NCBI RefSeq assembly: GCF_001936595.1
Contig: NZ_MLBG01000029.1
Location: 1-41,254 of the forward strand
Direction of reading: 5' to 3'
DNA: 41,254 nucleotides
From: Desulfovibrio sp. DV
GTDB taxonomy: Bacteria; Desulfobacterota; Desulfovibrionia; Desulfovibrionales; Desulfovibrionaceae
Positions within the stretch are counted from its first letter, which is position 1; every line of letters starts with the position of its first letter. The notes under the pieces were generated by a model. The model saw nothing but the letters and a program-made list of their open reading frames with translations, ran no database searches and was not told the origin of the DNA. Positions 18,058 to 26,561 of the stretch are shown here, one piece after another. The translations under genes were made by a program, and so were the position numbers.

Positions 18058-18163
18058 GTACAACGCAGCAAACGCCAAGGCGGATGCATCACCCGGCCTG
18101 ATCATCGGCCCTCTGGGATGCTCCAAGGCGACTTGAGAAGTAGCACTATTAAGGAGACGAGCC

Positions 18164-18547
18164 ATGGCCTACAATAAGGAAATGCGCATTCTTGTCGTTG
18201 ACGACTTCTCCACCATGCGCAGAATCATCAAAAATATCCTTCGCCAATTGGGTTTCAACAACATCATTGAGGCCGACGACGGCAGCACTGCCTGGGAAAC
18301 CCTCAATAAAGACAAAATTGACTTCATCATCTCCGACTGGAATATGCCCAAAATGCCGGGCATCGAACTGCTTCGCAAAGTCCGCACCAGCGAGGAATTC
18401 GCCAATCTGCCCTTCCTCATGGTCACGGCTGAAGCCCAGCAGGAAAATATCATCGAAGCCGTTCAGGCCAAGGTCTCCAACTACATCGTCAAGCCCTTCA
18501 CCGCTGAAACGCTTGGCCAGAAAATCGACAAGATTTTCGATAAGTAA
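18164..18547 (+). CDS. cheY: CheY response regulator
   Basis: Single-domain response regulator, phosphorylated by CheA, which binds the flagellar motor switch. 127 residues, all receiver domain. It has the acidic pair in LVVDDFSTMRRI (Asp13/Asp14), the phosphoacceptor in FIISDWNMPKMPGIELL, the conserved Thr in LMVTAEA and Lys in NYIVKPF. Start is well fixed by AAGGAGACGAGCC-ATG. It sits between fliA and fliL, so is likely a motility CheY. A strong hairpin follows the gene. Confidence 0.97.
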   Translation: MAYNKEMRILVVDDFSTMRRIIKNILRQLGFNNIIEADDGSTAWETLNKDKIDFIISDWNMPKMPGIELLRKVRTSEEFANLPFLMVTAEAQQENIIEAVQAKVSNYIVKPFTAETLGQKIDKIFDK

Positions 18548-18558
18548 TCCGCCCGAAA

Positions 18559-18596
18559 GGGCCGGCAGGCCGGGGGTAATGCCCGGCTGCCGGCCC
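18559..18596 (+). terminator. Hairpin after cheY
   Basis: GGGCCGGCAGGCCGGG pairs with CCCGGCTGCCGGCCC across a 7-base loop with one bulged base. There is no T-run, so it may be an attenuator, an mRNA stabiliser or a weak terminator before fliL. Confidence 0.55.
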
Positions 18597-18702
18597 GAAG
18601 CATCAGGATTTTCCGCGCCACGACGCACCGCAGCCCCCCTGGCGGACGGTCACTTCCCCGAATGTTGCGGCCGGTGCGCCGCCCTGCCAACGAGGCCCGA
18701 GC

Positions 18703-19407
18703 ATGGTTGACGAAAGCAGCCTCGATGCCCCGGTCAAGGCCAAGCTTGACGACTCGGAACTCTCCGACGATCTGCCCAAGGCGTTGCAAAAGGTCGATCT
18801 CGATCTTGACGACGCACCCTTTCTCGAAGACGAACCCGAAGAAGCCCCCCCTGCCCCGGAAACGCCCACCACAGGCGAAGAGCAGGCTGCGGTCGATGCG
18901 GCCGCCAAACCCTCCCGCAAAAAAAAGTTCCTCATCCTGGGCCTGGCCGTGCTGCTGCTTTTGGGCGGGGGCGCTGCCGCCTACTTCCTCTTTTTGAAAA
19001 AGCCCGCCGCTCCGCCGCCACCAGTGGAAACGCCGCATGAGGAGCCGGCCCCGCCGCCAGTCATGCCGCCGCCGCCGCCACCCGAGCCGCCCGCGCCCAA
19101 GCCGGAAATCGTCCTGACCATGGACCCTTTTCTCATCGAACTGACGGACCCCAAGGGACGGAGCCGGTTTCTGACCATCCGCTTCTCGGCGGCCACCACC
19201 GAGCACAGCGCCGAGTTGGAATTCAAGCGCAATACTATTGTCGTGCGCGATGCGGTGTATTATTATCTCAAAAACAAGAGCCTGGAATTTCTGACGGACA
19301 AGGGCAATGCGGATGCACTGAAAAAGGACGTCCTCTCGGTTATCAACCAGTTCATCGGGAGCCAACCCTTGGATAACCTGATTATCGAGGATTACCTGGT
19401 GAAATAA
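18703..19407 (+). CDS. fliL: FliL-family flagellar basal-body protein
   Basis: Inner-membrane protein around the stator. 234 residues: an acidic N-terminal cytoplasmic tail of about 70 residues (with PEEAPPAPETP), one membrane segment at about 76-98 preceded by SRKKKF, a proline-rich periplasmic linker at 101-135, and a FliL-type periplasmic domain (VLTMDPFLIELTDPKGRSRFLTIRF ... VINQFIGSQPLDNLIIEDYLVK). Length is greater than that of E. coli FliL because of the acidic and proline-rich parts. The acidic tail is unusual. The next gene begins one base after its stop. Confidence 0.88.
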   Translation: MVDESSLDAPVKAKLDDSELSDDLPKALQKVDLDLDDAPFLEDEPEEAPPAPETPTTGEEQAAVDAAAKPSRKKKFLILGLAVLLLLGGGAAAYFLFLKKPAAPPPPVETPHEEPAPPPVMPPPPPPEPPAPKPEIVLTMDPFLIELTDPKGRSRFLTIRFSAATTEHSAELEFKRNTIVVRDAVYYYLKNKSLEFLTDKGNADALKKDVLSVINQFIGSQPLDNLIIEDYLVK

Positions 19408-19408
19408 G

Positions 19409-19723
19409 ATGCCAATCGACCTGACCACCGTGTTCCAGGCCGTGCCCTACGTCCAAAACGTGGCCCACGCCGAGTTGGTCAATCCCCAAGCCCAGTTGAT
19501 GGCCTCCCAGACCCTGGCCCAGCAGGCTCTGGCCGAGCAGAACAAACAGACCCAGCGCATCGAGCAGCAGGAGGCCACGGATGCCGTGCGCGACGAGGAA
19601 AAAAGGGACCGCTCCGGCCAACGCCGTTCCCGGCGCGAGAAGCGCGCGGCAGCCGAGGCGGAAGAAACCCAGGCCAGCAACTCCACGCCCTTTGCCGGCC
19701 ACATCATTAACATGAAGATCTGA
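19409..19723 (+). CDS. Small hydrophilic protein of the flagellar operon
   Basis: 104-residue protein of unknown function. It is highly charged and Gln/Ala/Glu-rich with coiled-coil character (LAQQALAEQNKQTQRIEQQEATDAVRDEEK), then a basic segment (SGQRRSRREKRAAAEAE) and a short hydrophobic tail FAGHIINMKI. No signal peptide or membrane segment. The ATG is one base after the fliL stop, so co-translation with fliL is likely, placing it in the flagellar transcript. The function is not recognised; a role as a motor or export accessory would be guesswork. Length and frame are clean and codon use matches the neighbours. Confidence 0.75.
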   Translation: MPIDLTTVFQAVPYVQNVAHAELVNPQAQLMASQTLAQQALAEQNKQTQRIEQQEATDAVRDEEKRDRSGQRRSRREKRAAAEAEETQASNSTPFAGHIINMKI

Positions 19724-19758
19724 CCCCGGTGCGCTGCCCTTTTTCCCCTCTTCCCTGC

Positions 19759-19784
19759 CCCGGGTGCCAAGCAGGACACCCGGG
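19759..19784 (+). terminator. Hairpin between the 104-residue gene and the DUF2802-like gene
   Basis: CCCGGGTG (19759-19766) and CACCCGGG (19777-19784) pair around a 10-base loop. No T-run follows, so it may only attenuate transcription. Confidence 0.4.
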
Positions 19785-19859
19785 AACTTCCCTGTGCCAC
19801 CCCTTCGTCGTTTGCCGCACCGCGCCAATCCTCAACGCCTTGCCATTGGACCGCACCCC

Positions 19860-20276
19860 ATGAACGGCTATTCCACGCTTATCATCTTTTTAACCGTCAG
19901 CGAGTTGGCCTTGCTGCTCCTGGTGGTCCTTTTTTTCTCGCGGCTGCGCCGTTCCGAAGAGCTTTTGTCCAAGCTCCAAAAAAACCAGGACGCGTTGCTG
20001 AAAAAGCTCGATTTCAATGCCAGGCTCGAGCAGGAACTGGTCGGCAGTTTCCAGCGCCGGCAGACCGAACTGGCCATCCTGGATCAGAAGCTTGAAGAGC
20101 GCAGCACCCAGCTGGAGAAGCTGGTGCGCAAGGCCGAAGAAATCAGCCGTTCGCCGGAATTTCTGCGCCAGATCATCGTAAACGGCACCCGCCGCGGCCA
20201 GTCGCCCCAGACCCTGGCCAAGGCCACCGGACTGTCGCTCGATGAAGTGCAGCTTATTTTGGCGCAAAAGGGGTGA
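19860..20276 (+). CDS. DUF2802-like membrane-anchored protein
   Basis: 138-residue protein: N-terminal membrane helix (about 3-25: YSTLIIFLTVSELALLLLVVLFF), a coiled-coil of charged residues, and a C-terminal short helix-turn-helix-like part, RRGQSPQTLAKATGLSLDEVQLILAQKG, which matches the pattern of DUF2802. Members of that family occur beside flagellar and chemotaxis genes; their role is not established. I chose ATG at 19860 (MNGYSTL); the in-frame ATG at 19764 would add 32 residues of non-hydrophobic leader and is unlikely. The gene ends convergently with lolA, 21 bases away. A CCCGGGTG/CACCCGGG hairpin lies upstream at 19759-19784. Confidence 0.72.
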   Translation: MNGYSTLIIFLTVSELALLLLVVLFFSRLRRSEELLSKLQKNQDALLKKLDFNARLEQELVGSFQRRQTELAILDQKLEERSTQLEKLVRKAEEISRSPEFLRQIIVNGTRRGQSPQTLAKATGLSLDEVQLILAQKG

Positions 20277-20297
20277 GCCCCAGGCCCACCCCCGCTT

Positions 20298-20978
20298 CTA
20301 CTGTTTGAGCTCGCGCCCCTTGACCGGGGCGTTGTCGTGGACCTTGGCGTCCTTGGGCGGGGTGAAGGCGAACAGGGTGTCGGCCAGCTTGGGATTGGTG
20401 ACCACGCCTTTAAGCGTCAGGTCGTTGGTGTTGGCGTAAAAGTCCTGGATGTAGATGCGGGCAATCATGTCCGTGGCCAGATCGATCCAGACCTTGGCCA
20501 TGACCAGTCCCGGCTCGGGATCCCGGGGGGCGAGCTGGAGCACCGCCTGTCCCGGTCCGGCCTCGCCGTCCTTACCGGCAACCACCAGGAAATCTTCCGT
20601 CAGATTGGCCTTGCCGGTCAGAAACCGCAGCATCGTCTTGGAGTTGATGATCTCCTCCACGGAATAGCGGTAGGCTTCCTTGTCTTCCTCGAAATAGTCC
20701 CACACCGCGTCCTTGCCGACGATGAGCAGTTCCTTCTCGGGCTTGACCGTTTCCCAGCGCACCAGCGTCGGCTTTTTAAAGACAAACGAGCCGGAGCGCT
20801 GCTCCACATCGCCGCTGGCCGCATTGCGGATGGCCTGGGTGAACTCGGCGGAAAAGGCGCTGATCGAGGCGTATTTCTTCTGGATGCGCCCGGCCAGCTC
20901 GGCCGGATCGGCAGCCAACGCCGGAACGGCCAGGGCCAGGGCAAACAGTACGAGCAAGGCAACAACACGACATTTCAT
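20298..20978 (-). CDS. lolA: LolA outer-membrane lipoprotein carrier
   Basis: Periplasmic chaperone that carries lipoproteins to the outer membrane. 226 residues: signal peptide MKCRVVALLVLFALALAVPALA, then the LolA barrel with IQKKYASISAFSAEFTQAIRN, RSGSFVFKKPTLVRWET, and GKDAVWDYFEEDKEA. Length and order fit the family. Last gene of the minus-strand group aroQ-efp-ftsK-lolA, 87 bases after the ftsK end. No lolB is in the window, and Desulfovibrio-type bacteria often lack a recognisable one. Confidence 0.92.
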   Translation of the reverse strand: MKCRVVALLVLFALALAVPALAADPAELAGRIQKKYASISAFSAEFTQAIRNAASGDVEQRSGSFVFKKPTLVRWETVKPEKELLIVGKDAVWDYFEEDKEAYRYSVEEIINSKTMLRFLTGKANLTEDFLVVAGKDGEAGPGQAVLQLAPRDPEPGLVMAKVWIDLATDMIARIYIQDFYANTNDLTLKGVVTNPKLADTLFAFTPPKDAKVHDNAPVKGRELKQ

Positions 20979-21065
20979 GGGATTTCTCGCTTTGCGGCAG
21001 CATTCTTGCCGCCAAAGGCCAGGCAGGAGGCGGCGGCCGGCCGATTGGCCGGACGACCGCCCGCC

Positions 21066-23432
21066 TTATTCTTTGTTTCTGATGACCGAACGCGGCTTAC
21101 TGCCTTCCTGGGGACCAAGCAGGCCGTCGCGTTCCATTTGTTCAATGAACCGGGCCGCCCGGTTAAAACCGATGCGGAAACGGCGCTGGATCAGGGAAAT
21201 CGAGGCCTTGCCCTGCTCCATGACAAAATCCACGGCCTGGGGATAGACCGCGTCGGAGGCGGTGTCGTCGGCCTCGCCCACAAAGTCGCTGCCGCCGCCC
21301 TCGCCGCCCTTCTGCCATTCGCTAAAATCGAGCTTGTAGCTCGGCGCAGCCCGGCTCTTCCAGAATTCCACAACCGCGGCCGTTTCCTCGTCTGAAACAA
21401 AGGCCCCGTGCATGCGCACGGTCTTGCCGCCGCTTGGCTTATAGAGCATGTCGCCGCGCCCGAGCAGGTATTCCGCACCGACCGCGTCGAGGATGGTGCG
21501 CGAATCGTGCTTGCTCGTCACCTGGAAGGAGATGCGGGTGGGGAAGTTGGCCTTAATCAGTCCGGTGACAACGTCGACACTGGGCCGCTGGGTGGCCAGG
21601 ATCAGATGGATGCCGCCGGCCCGGGCCAGCTGGGCCAGGCGCACAATGCTCACTTCCACTTCCTTGGCCGCGGTCATCATGAGGTCGGCCAACTCGTCGA
21701 TGACGATGACCAGGTAGGGCAGGGGCTCCAGTTCGGCCAGCTCGGGGTCGCGGTTATCGCCAAGCTTTTCAAGCTTCTCGTTGTAGCCGGCGATGTTTCG
21801 CACCCCTAAAAGAGCCATGGCCTCGTAGCGGCGGTCCATCTCGGCCACGGCCCAATCCAGGGCGGACTTGGCCATGGCGGTCTCGGTCACCACCGGATGC
21901 ACCAAATGGGGCAGGTCGTTGTAGACCGATAGCTCGATGCGCTTGGGGTCGACGAGCAGGAGTTTCACCTGATCGGGGGTGGCCTTGTAGAGGATCGAGA
22001 GCAGGATGCCGTTGATGCACACGCTCTTGCCGCTGCCGGTGGCGCCGGCCACGAGCAGGTGGGGCATCCGGGCCAGATCGGCCACGTGGGGCCGGCCCTG
22101 GATGTCCTTGCCGATGGCCAGGGTCAGGTGGGAGGATGAAGAGCGAAAAACCTCGGCGTCGAGAATCTCGCGAAAATAGACAGTCTGGCGCTTGGCATTG
22201 GGGATCTCGACGCCGACCGTATCCTTGCCCGGGATGGGGTCGATACGAACAGCGAGCGCCTTCATGGACAGGGCCAGATCCACGGACAGGCCGACGATAC
22301 GGCTGATCTTCACACCCGGCGCGGGCTTGACCTCGAACATGGTGACCACCGGTCCGGGCACCACCCGCATGACCTCGCCCTGGATGCCGAAGTCGTTTAG
22401 ACAGGTGATGAGGCTCTCGGCCTGGATGCGGCAGATTTCCGGATCGGCCGGAAGCAGTTCCGCCGCCGGCGGCACGGAGAGCAGATCCAGCGGCGGCAGG
22501 GTCATATCGCCGGACGCGGCAGCGGCCCGGCCGGCTTTGATCGCCTGCTTGGCGGTCATGACGGGCGCAGGCGCGGGCGTGGGGACAAGGACCGGCTCGT
22601 CGTTCTCTTTGCCCTTGGCTCCAGGCTTTATCACTGCCTTGGGGCCGTTTACCTGCTCCACCACGGCATCGAGGAAGCGGTCCACCGCTTCCGACGGCCC
22701 GGCATCGGCCTCGACGGCATCCGGACCGGCCGCAGGCGCGGCCGGCTCGGGCTTTTTAAGGCGCGGGGCACGGGCCGGTTTCGGGGCGGCCGCGACGGCG
22801 CCGCCGTCGGTCTCCCGGGCCGCAGCCCGGTTTGCGCGCCAGGCGCGTATCGTGTCGCCCGCCCGCCAGAACTGTTCGTTGACCACCCCGGCCAGCGGCC
22901 GCCAGAAATTGTCCAGGGTCAGGCCAAAGGTGAGTTGGACCGCGGCAATGAAGCCGAACAGAAGCAGAGAGGCGGCTCCGAAAATGCTCAGGTAGCGGTT
23001 GAGGAATTCAAACAGGAAGTGCCCGGTCTGCCCGCCGCCGCGCACCTGCCCGATGGTCAGCTCACCCCAGGGGGAGCCCAGGAAGACGAGCAGCACCGCA
23101 GCAAAAAGGACCACCCCGGCCGTGCGACGCACCGGCAAAACCAGGCGCGGGGCCAGAAAACGCAGCCCGCGCCAGGCAATGAGCCCAGGCACGAGATAGC
23201 CCCATACGCCCAGCAGTTCAGCGAGAAGCCCGCCCCAATACGCCCCGACCAGCCCGGCTTTGTTGGCCACGGCGTGTCGGGCCGAAACGGCCTGATTGAA
23301 GCCCGGATCGGCCGCGCTGTAGGTGTACAGGGCGACGCAGGTGAAGGCAGCCAGGAACAGCGCCCCCAGCCCGACCAGTTCCCTGGTCAGGCGGAAGCTG
23401 CCGTCCCCGACAGGTGCGCTATTCCCGGCCAA
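21066..23432 (-). CDS. ftsK: FtsK/SpoIIIE DNA translocase
   Basis: Cell-division DNA pump that resolves chromosomes at the septum. 788 residues: four membrane segments in the first 180 or so residues, an Ala/Pro-rich variable linker (about 200-330), and the motor domain with alpha/beta parts. Walker A is GATGSGKSV near 463-471, the Walker B-like [15 protein letters not shown] follows, and the C-terminal gamma winged helix ([32 protein letters not shown]) for KOPS recognition is present. The start overlaps the efp stop by 14 bases, so the two genes are probably coupled. Confidence 0.96.
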   Translation of the reverse strand: MAGNSAPVGDGSFRLTRELVGLGALFLAAFTCVALYTYSAADPGFNQAVSARHAVANKAGLVGAYWGGLLAELLGVWGYLVPGLIAWRGLRFLAPRLVLPVRRTAGVVLFAAVLLVFLGSPWGELTIGQVRGGGQTGHFLFEFLNRYLSIFGAASLLLFGFIAAVQLTFGLTLDNFWRPLAGVVNEQFWRAGDTIRAWRANRAAARETDGGAVAAAPKPARAPRLKKPEPAAPAAGPDAVEADAGPSEAVDRFLDAVVEQVNGPKAVIKPGAKGKENDEPVLVPTPAPAPVMTAKQAIKAGRAAAASGDMTLPPLDLLSVPPAAELLPADPEICRIQAESLITCLNDFGIQGEVMRVVPGPVVTMFEVKPAPGVKISRIVGLSVDLALSMKALAVRIDPIPGKDTVGVEIPNAKRQTVYFREILDAEVFRSSSSHLTLAIGKDIQGRPHVADLARMPHLLVAGATGSGKSVCINGILLSILYKATPDQVKLLLVDPKRIELSVYNDLPHLVHPVVTETAMAKSALDWAVAEMDRRYEAMALLGVRNIAGYNEKLEKLGDNRDPELAELEPLPYLVIVIDELADLMMTAAKEVEVSIVRLAQLARAGGIHLILATQRPSVDVVTGLIKANFPTRISFQVTSKHDSRTILDAVGAEYLLGRGDMLYKPSGGKTVRMHGAFVSDEETAAVVEFWKSRAAPSYKLDFSEWQKGGEGGGSDFVGEADDTASDAVYPQAVDFVMEQGKASISLIQRRFRIGFNRAARFIEQMERDGLLGPQEGSKPRSVIRNKE

Positions 23433-23976
23433 TGTAGTCGCCCGAGCGGGTATCTACTTTGATCTTGTCGCCGATATTGACAAACAGGGGCACGTTGACG
23501 GTGATGCCGGATTCGAGCACCGCCTGCTTGCTGGCACCGCTGACCGTGTCGCCCTTGACTCCGGGCTCGGTCTCGGTGACTTCGAGCACCACCGAGGCCG
23601 GCAGGTCGATGTCCAGGGGCTGGCCCTTGTAAAGCAGCATCTTAAGCTCCATGCCGTCCTTGAGATAGCCGCCCTTCTCGCCAATCTGGGCCACGCTGGC
23701 GTGCATCTGCTCGTAACTCTCCATGTCCATGAAGACGAACTCTTCGGCCTCGCGGTACAGGTACTGCATGTCTTTGGATTCCAGATCGGGCTTGACCATC
23801 TTTTCGCCGGAACGGAAGGTGTTTTCCACCACCCGGCCATTGATCATGTTCTTAAGCTTGGTCCGAATGAACGCGCCGCCCTTGCCGGGCTTGACGTGGA
23901 GAAACTCCACGATTTCATAAGGCACACCATCCATTTCGATCTTGAGGCCGCGACGGAAGTCGGTCGTGGAAAGCAT
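23419..23976 (-). CDS. efp: Elongation factor P
   Basis: Translation factor that rescues ribosomes stalled at polyproline. 185 residues in three beta-barrel domains. The modified residue is Lys32 in [15 protein letters not shown], so post-translational modification by an EpmA-like or related enzyme is possible, but no such gene is in the window. C-terminal [25 protein letters not shown] is the usual EF-P ending. Nine bases separate it from aroQ; an AAGGAGAT ribosome-binding site precedes the ATG. Confidence 0.97.
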   Translation of the reverse strand: MLSTTDFRRGLKIEMDGVPYEIVEFLHVKPGKGGAFIRTKLKNMINGRVVENTFRSGEKMVKPDLESKDMQYLYREAEEFVFMDMESYEQMHASVAQIGEKGGYLKDGMELKMLLYKGQPLDIDLPASVVLEVTETEPGVKGDTVSGASKQAVLESGITVNVPLFVNIGDKIKVDTRSGDYIGRE

Positions 23977-23985
23977 TGTATCTCC

Positions 23986-24459
23986 TTAGATGTAATTGGG
24001 ATTTTCAGTGATTTGCTGCCACAGGGCCATGACGGCCAGGGCATAGCTGGTGACGCCGAAACCGGCAATGCAGCCGATGCAGTTCTTGCCGATAAGACTT
24101 TTATGGCGCAGCGGCTCGTCGGTGCGGGCAAAAATATTGGATATATGCACCTCGACGCAGGGAATGCCGATCCAGGCCAGGCAGTCGGCCAGGGCCAGGC
24201 TCGTATGGGTGTAGGCTCCGGCATTGAGCACAATGCCGTCAAGGCCGTCCTTCCAGGCCTGCTCCAGCCGGTCGATGCATTGCCCCTCGCTATTGGCCTG
24301 ATGAAACTGCAGTTCCAGACGCTCGGCCTGGGGGCCAAGCATGTCGACCACCATCTCGGGCAGGTCCTCGATGGTGCGGCTGCCGTATATTTCAGGCTGG
24401 CGCACCCCGATGAAACCGAGGTTGGGGCCGTTTAAGACAAGCATTCTGACCTTGCGCAT
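23986..24459 (-). CDS. aroQ: Type II 3-dehydroquinate dehydratase
   Basis: Third step of the shikimate pathway, dehydrating 3-dehydroquinate. 157 residues. Motifs: MLVLNGPNLGFIGVRQPEIYGSRT (catalytic Arg and Tyr region), FHQANSEGQCIDRLEQA, VLNAGAYTHTSLALAD and CVEVHISNIFARTDEPLRHKSL. The catalytic Tyr and His are in place. Ordinary length. The ATG at 24459 fits MRKVRMLVL; MLVLNG at a downstream ATG is an alternative. First gene of the minus-strand operon with efp, ftsK and lolA; divergent from engB with 70 bases between. Confidence 0.96.
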   Translation of the reverse strand: MRKVRMLVLNGPNLGFIGVRQPEIYGSRTIEDLPEMVVDMLGPQAERLELQFHQANSEGQCIDRLEQAWKDGLDGIVLNAGAYTHTSLALADCLAWIGIPCVEVHISNIFARTDEPLRHKSLIGKNCIGCIAGFGVTSYALAVMALWQQITENPNYI

Positions 24460-24529
24460 GGGGTCTTCCTTTTCTTTGCCGCCAAGACACGGCCTTGACG
24501 GATAGCTTCCCGCCGGTCACAACCCCGGC

Positions 24530-25195
24530 ATGGACGACCAAGCACGAAAACAGACGGACCTCGGATTGACCTTGCTCAGTACGGCCTATCTGGCCAACCA
24601 ACTGCCAACCCTCGACGCGCCCCAAATTGCCTTGGCCGGGCGTTCCAACGTCGGCAAATCGACCCTGGTCAACTGCCTCGCCGGGCGCAAGGCCCTGGCC
24701 AAGACCAGCGCCACCCCGGGCAAAACCAGAAGCCTCAACTTCTATATGGCCGAGAAGCATGGCTTTTGCCTGGTTGATCTGCCCGGCTACGGCTATGCCC
24801 GCTGCTCCAAGGATGAGCGCGACAAGTGGGCCAAACTCATCGAATCCTACATCAAAACGACCAAGAGCCTCTTGGCCGTGACCGCCCTTATCGACTGCCG
24901 GCTGACTCCCCAGCGCCTGGATATGGAACTGGTGGACTGGCTGCGATCCCGGCGTATCCCGGTGCTCATCGTCCTGACCAAGGCCGAAAAAGTGGCCCAG
25001 CGCGACCGGGAGGCCCGGAAAAAAGAGTGGCGGGAGCTTGCGCAACCCGCCTTCCCGCCCATTGTTTTTTCCGGCAAGACCGGGCTTGGCCGGGAGGCGC
25101 TGTGCCGGGTCCTGATCGAAACCGCGCTTAGCCCCGAGGCATCCTCACGTTCTTTGAAAAAAATTGGCGAGAAACTCGGTGTCACGGGGGCTTAG
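24530..25195 (+). CDS. engB: EngB/YihA ribosome-assembly GTPase
   Basis: Essential GTPase needed for large-subunit assembly and linked to cell division. 221 residues: G1 GRSNVGKST, G2 region TSATPGKTRSLNFY, G3 DLPGYGYA, G4 LTKAEKV in the place of TKxD, and a G5-like FSGKTG. The G4 motif TKAE differs from the canonical TKAD but is seen in this family. Start ATG at 24530 is divergent from aroQ. Its 3' end overlaps a small convergent gene remnant (25145-25314). Confidence 0.95.
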   Translation: MDDQARKQTDLGLTLLSTAYLANQLPTLDAPQIALAGRSNVGKSTLVNCLAGRKALAKTSATPGKTRSLNFYMAEKHGFCLVDLPGYGYARCSKDERDKWAKLIESYIKTTKSLLAVTALIDCRLTPQRLDMELVDWLRSRRIPVLIVLTKAEKVAQRDREARKKEWRELAQPAFPPIVFSGKTGLGREALCRVLIETALSPEASSRSLKKIGEKLGVTGA

Positions 25196-25314
25196 ATTGA
25201 ACTGCATGGCAGCTTTGTCGATAAGTTCGGGAAATGGCTTGCCCGTATCGCCCCCTCGTCGATCCATTTGACGGCGCGTCTGGTCAGTTCGCCTTGCGGC
25301 ATGATCGTGGCCAT
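25145..25314 (-). pseudogene. Small Desulfovibrio-type protein, frameshifted
   Basis: A strong ribosome-binding site AAGGAGG precedes ATG at 25314. The frame begins MATIMPQGELTRRAVKWIDEG; the run of five G (minus strand, 25255-25251) is where it breaks. Adding one G joins it to GDTGKPFPELIDKAAMQF and then NLSPRDTEFLANFF, ending at TGA 25145. The joined product of about 56 residues resembles small conserved proteins that I recall in Desulfovibrio. Without the extra G, translation ends after another 20 or so unrelated residues. The end overlaps engB by 51 bases convergently. Function unknown. Confidence 0.6.
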
Positions 25315-25424
25315 AAAGCCTCCTTGCTCGGCCTCAAGGCATACACGAGGCCGGGCCGGGTTGCAACTTGCCCGGCCATTGGGTAGACCCGCCTCGAAAT
25401 CCCGCCGCAGGAGACCGCTTTCCC

Positions 25425-26222
25425 ATGACTGAATCCCTCGCCGCCGTCGTCCTTGGCCTCGTGGAAGGTGTGACCGAATTCCTTCCCGTCTCCTCCACAG
25501 GCCATCTCATTTTGGTCGGCCATCTCATCGGTTTTACTGGTGAAAAAGCCGACAGCTTCGACATCATCATCCAGCTCGGTGCCATCCTGGCCGTGGTGTG
25601 TCTGTATTGGCAACGCTTCTGGTGGCTTGTCTCGCCAAAGCCCCTGCACGCCTTTTCCGGGCTGCGCGGCCTGTGGATGCTGTTTCTGACCTCGCTCCCG
25701 GCCGGCATCGTCGGCCTGCTCGCCCGAAAGACCATCAAGGCCCATTTGTTTGGCCCGACCAGCGTGGCCCTGGCCCTGGCCGTCGGTGCCCTCATGATCT
25801 TCTGGGTGGAACGGCGCAAGGTGCGCGACCGCTTCTACACCCTGGACGAAATGACGCCCGGGCTGGCCCTTGGCATCGGCTGCTTCCAGTGCCTGTCGCT
25901 GTGGCCCGGCTTTTCGCGCTCGGCAGCCACGATCATGGGCGGCATGCTCCTTGGGGCCAAACGGGGGCTGGCGGCGGAATATTCGTTCATTGCCGCGGTC
26001 CCGCTCATGTTTGCAGCCACACTGTACGATTTTTACAAGAGCGCTGATCTGTTTTCAGCCGACGACCTGGGCGTGTTGGCCATCGGATTCGTCGTGTCCT
26101 TTGTGGCGGCCCTGGCTGCGGTCAAAGGCTTCATCGTGCTGGTCAAACGGGTGTCGCTGCGGCCCTTTGCCTGGTACCGGCTGGTCCTGGCCGGGGCAGT
26201 GTTTCTTTTCTGGCCGAAATAG
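25425..26222 (+). CDS. uppP: Undecaprenyl-diphosphatase UppP/BacA
   Basis: Recycles the C55 carrier lipid for cell-wall synthesis and gives bacitracin resistance when abundant. 265 residues, multi-pass. The two family motifs are present: EGVTEFLPVSSTGHLIL near residue 14 with the catalytic Glu, and PGFSRSAATIMGGMLLG in the second half with the catalytic Arg/Ser. I chose ATG at 25425 (MTESLAAVV); an in-frame start at 25368 only adds a non-hydrophobic leader. Ends 72 bases before tRNA-Met. Confidence 0.96.
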   Translation: MTESLAAVVLGLVEGVTEFLPVSSTGHLILVGHLIGFTGEKADSFDIIIQLGAILAVVCLYWQRFWWLVSPKPLHAFSGLRGLWMLFLTSLPAGIVGLLARKTIKAHLFGPTSVALALAVGALMIFWVERRKVRDRFYTLDEMTPGLALGIGCFQCLSLWPGFSRSAATIMGGMLLGAKRGLAAEYSFIAAVPLMFAATLYDFYKSADLFSADDLGVLAIGFVVSFVAALAAVKGFIVLVKRVSLRPFAWYRLVLAGAVFLFWPK

Positions 26223-26239
26223 CTGGTCAAAAAAAATGC

Positions 26240-26266
26240 TTGCCAAGCCCGGACGGATTATATAAG
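26240..26266 (+). promoter_or_regulatory. Sigma-70-type promoter for tRNA-Met
   Basis: TTGCCA at 26240-26245 and TATAAG at 26261-26266 with a 15-base spacer; transcription would start about 20 bases before the tRNA. The spacer is short, but both boxes are good. Confidence 0.55.
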
Positions 26267-26294
26267 TACCCGCTTCTGCACAGCATGACGGTTT

Positions 26295-26371
26295 GGCGAG
26301 GTAGCTCAGTTGGTTAGAGCATGCGGCTCATATCCGCAGTGTCGGGGGTTCAATTCCCTCCCTCGCTACCA
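26295..26371 (+). tRNA. tRNA with CAU anticodon, likely elongator Met
   Basis: 77 bases. Acceptor GGCGAGG pairs with CCTCGCT (one G-U pair), D-arm TAGCTCAGTTGGTTAGAGCA, anticodon stem TGCGG/CCGCA with loop CTCATAT (anticodon 26329-26331), T-arm GGGGGTTCAATTCCCTC, and encoded CCA. CAU can also be read by tRNA-Ile2, and modification cannot be seen here; the body looks more like elongator Met. No initiator-type C1-A72 mismatch. Confidence 0.93.
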
Positions 26372-26406
26372 CATAGTTTAGCGGAGACAGCAGTCTCCGG
26401 AAGGCA

Positions 26407-26440
26407 AAAGCCGGACTCGCAACAGTCCGGCTTTTTCTTT
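26407..26440 (+). terminator. Rho-independent terminator after tRNA
   Basis: AAAGCCGGACT pairs with AGTCCGGCTTT around a 6-base loop, followed by TTTCTTT. A strong, classical terminator ending the tRNA transcript. Confidence 0.88.
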
Positions 26441-26561
26441 AGGAAAGTCCGGCCCGGACCGGGTGGCGAAGCGAACTCCCGCCGTCGTCGGCATGGCGTT
26501 TGGGCCAAAGCGCCCACCGCTCCGGCAGTTCCACCCCCAACCACGGGAGCAGTAACACGTG

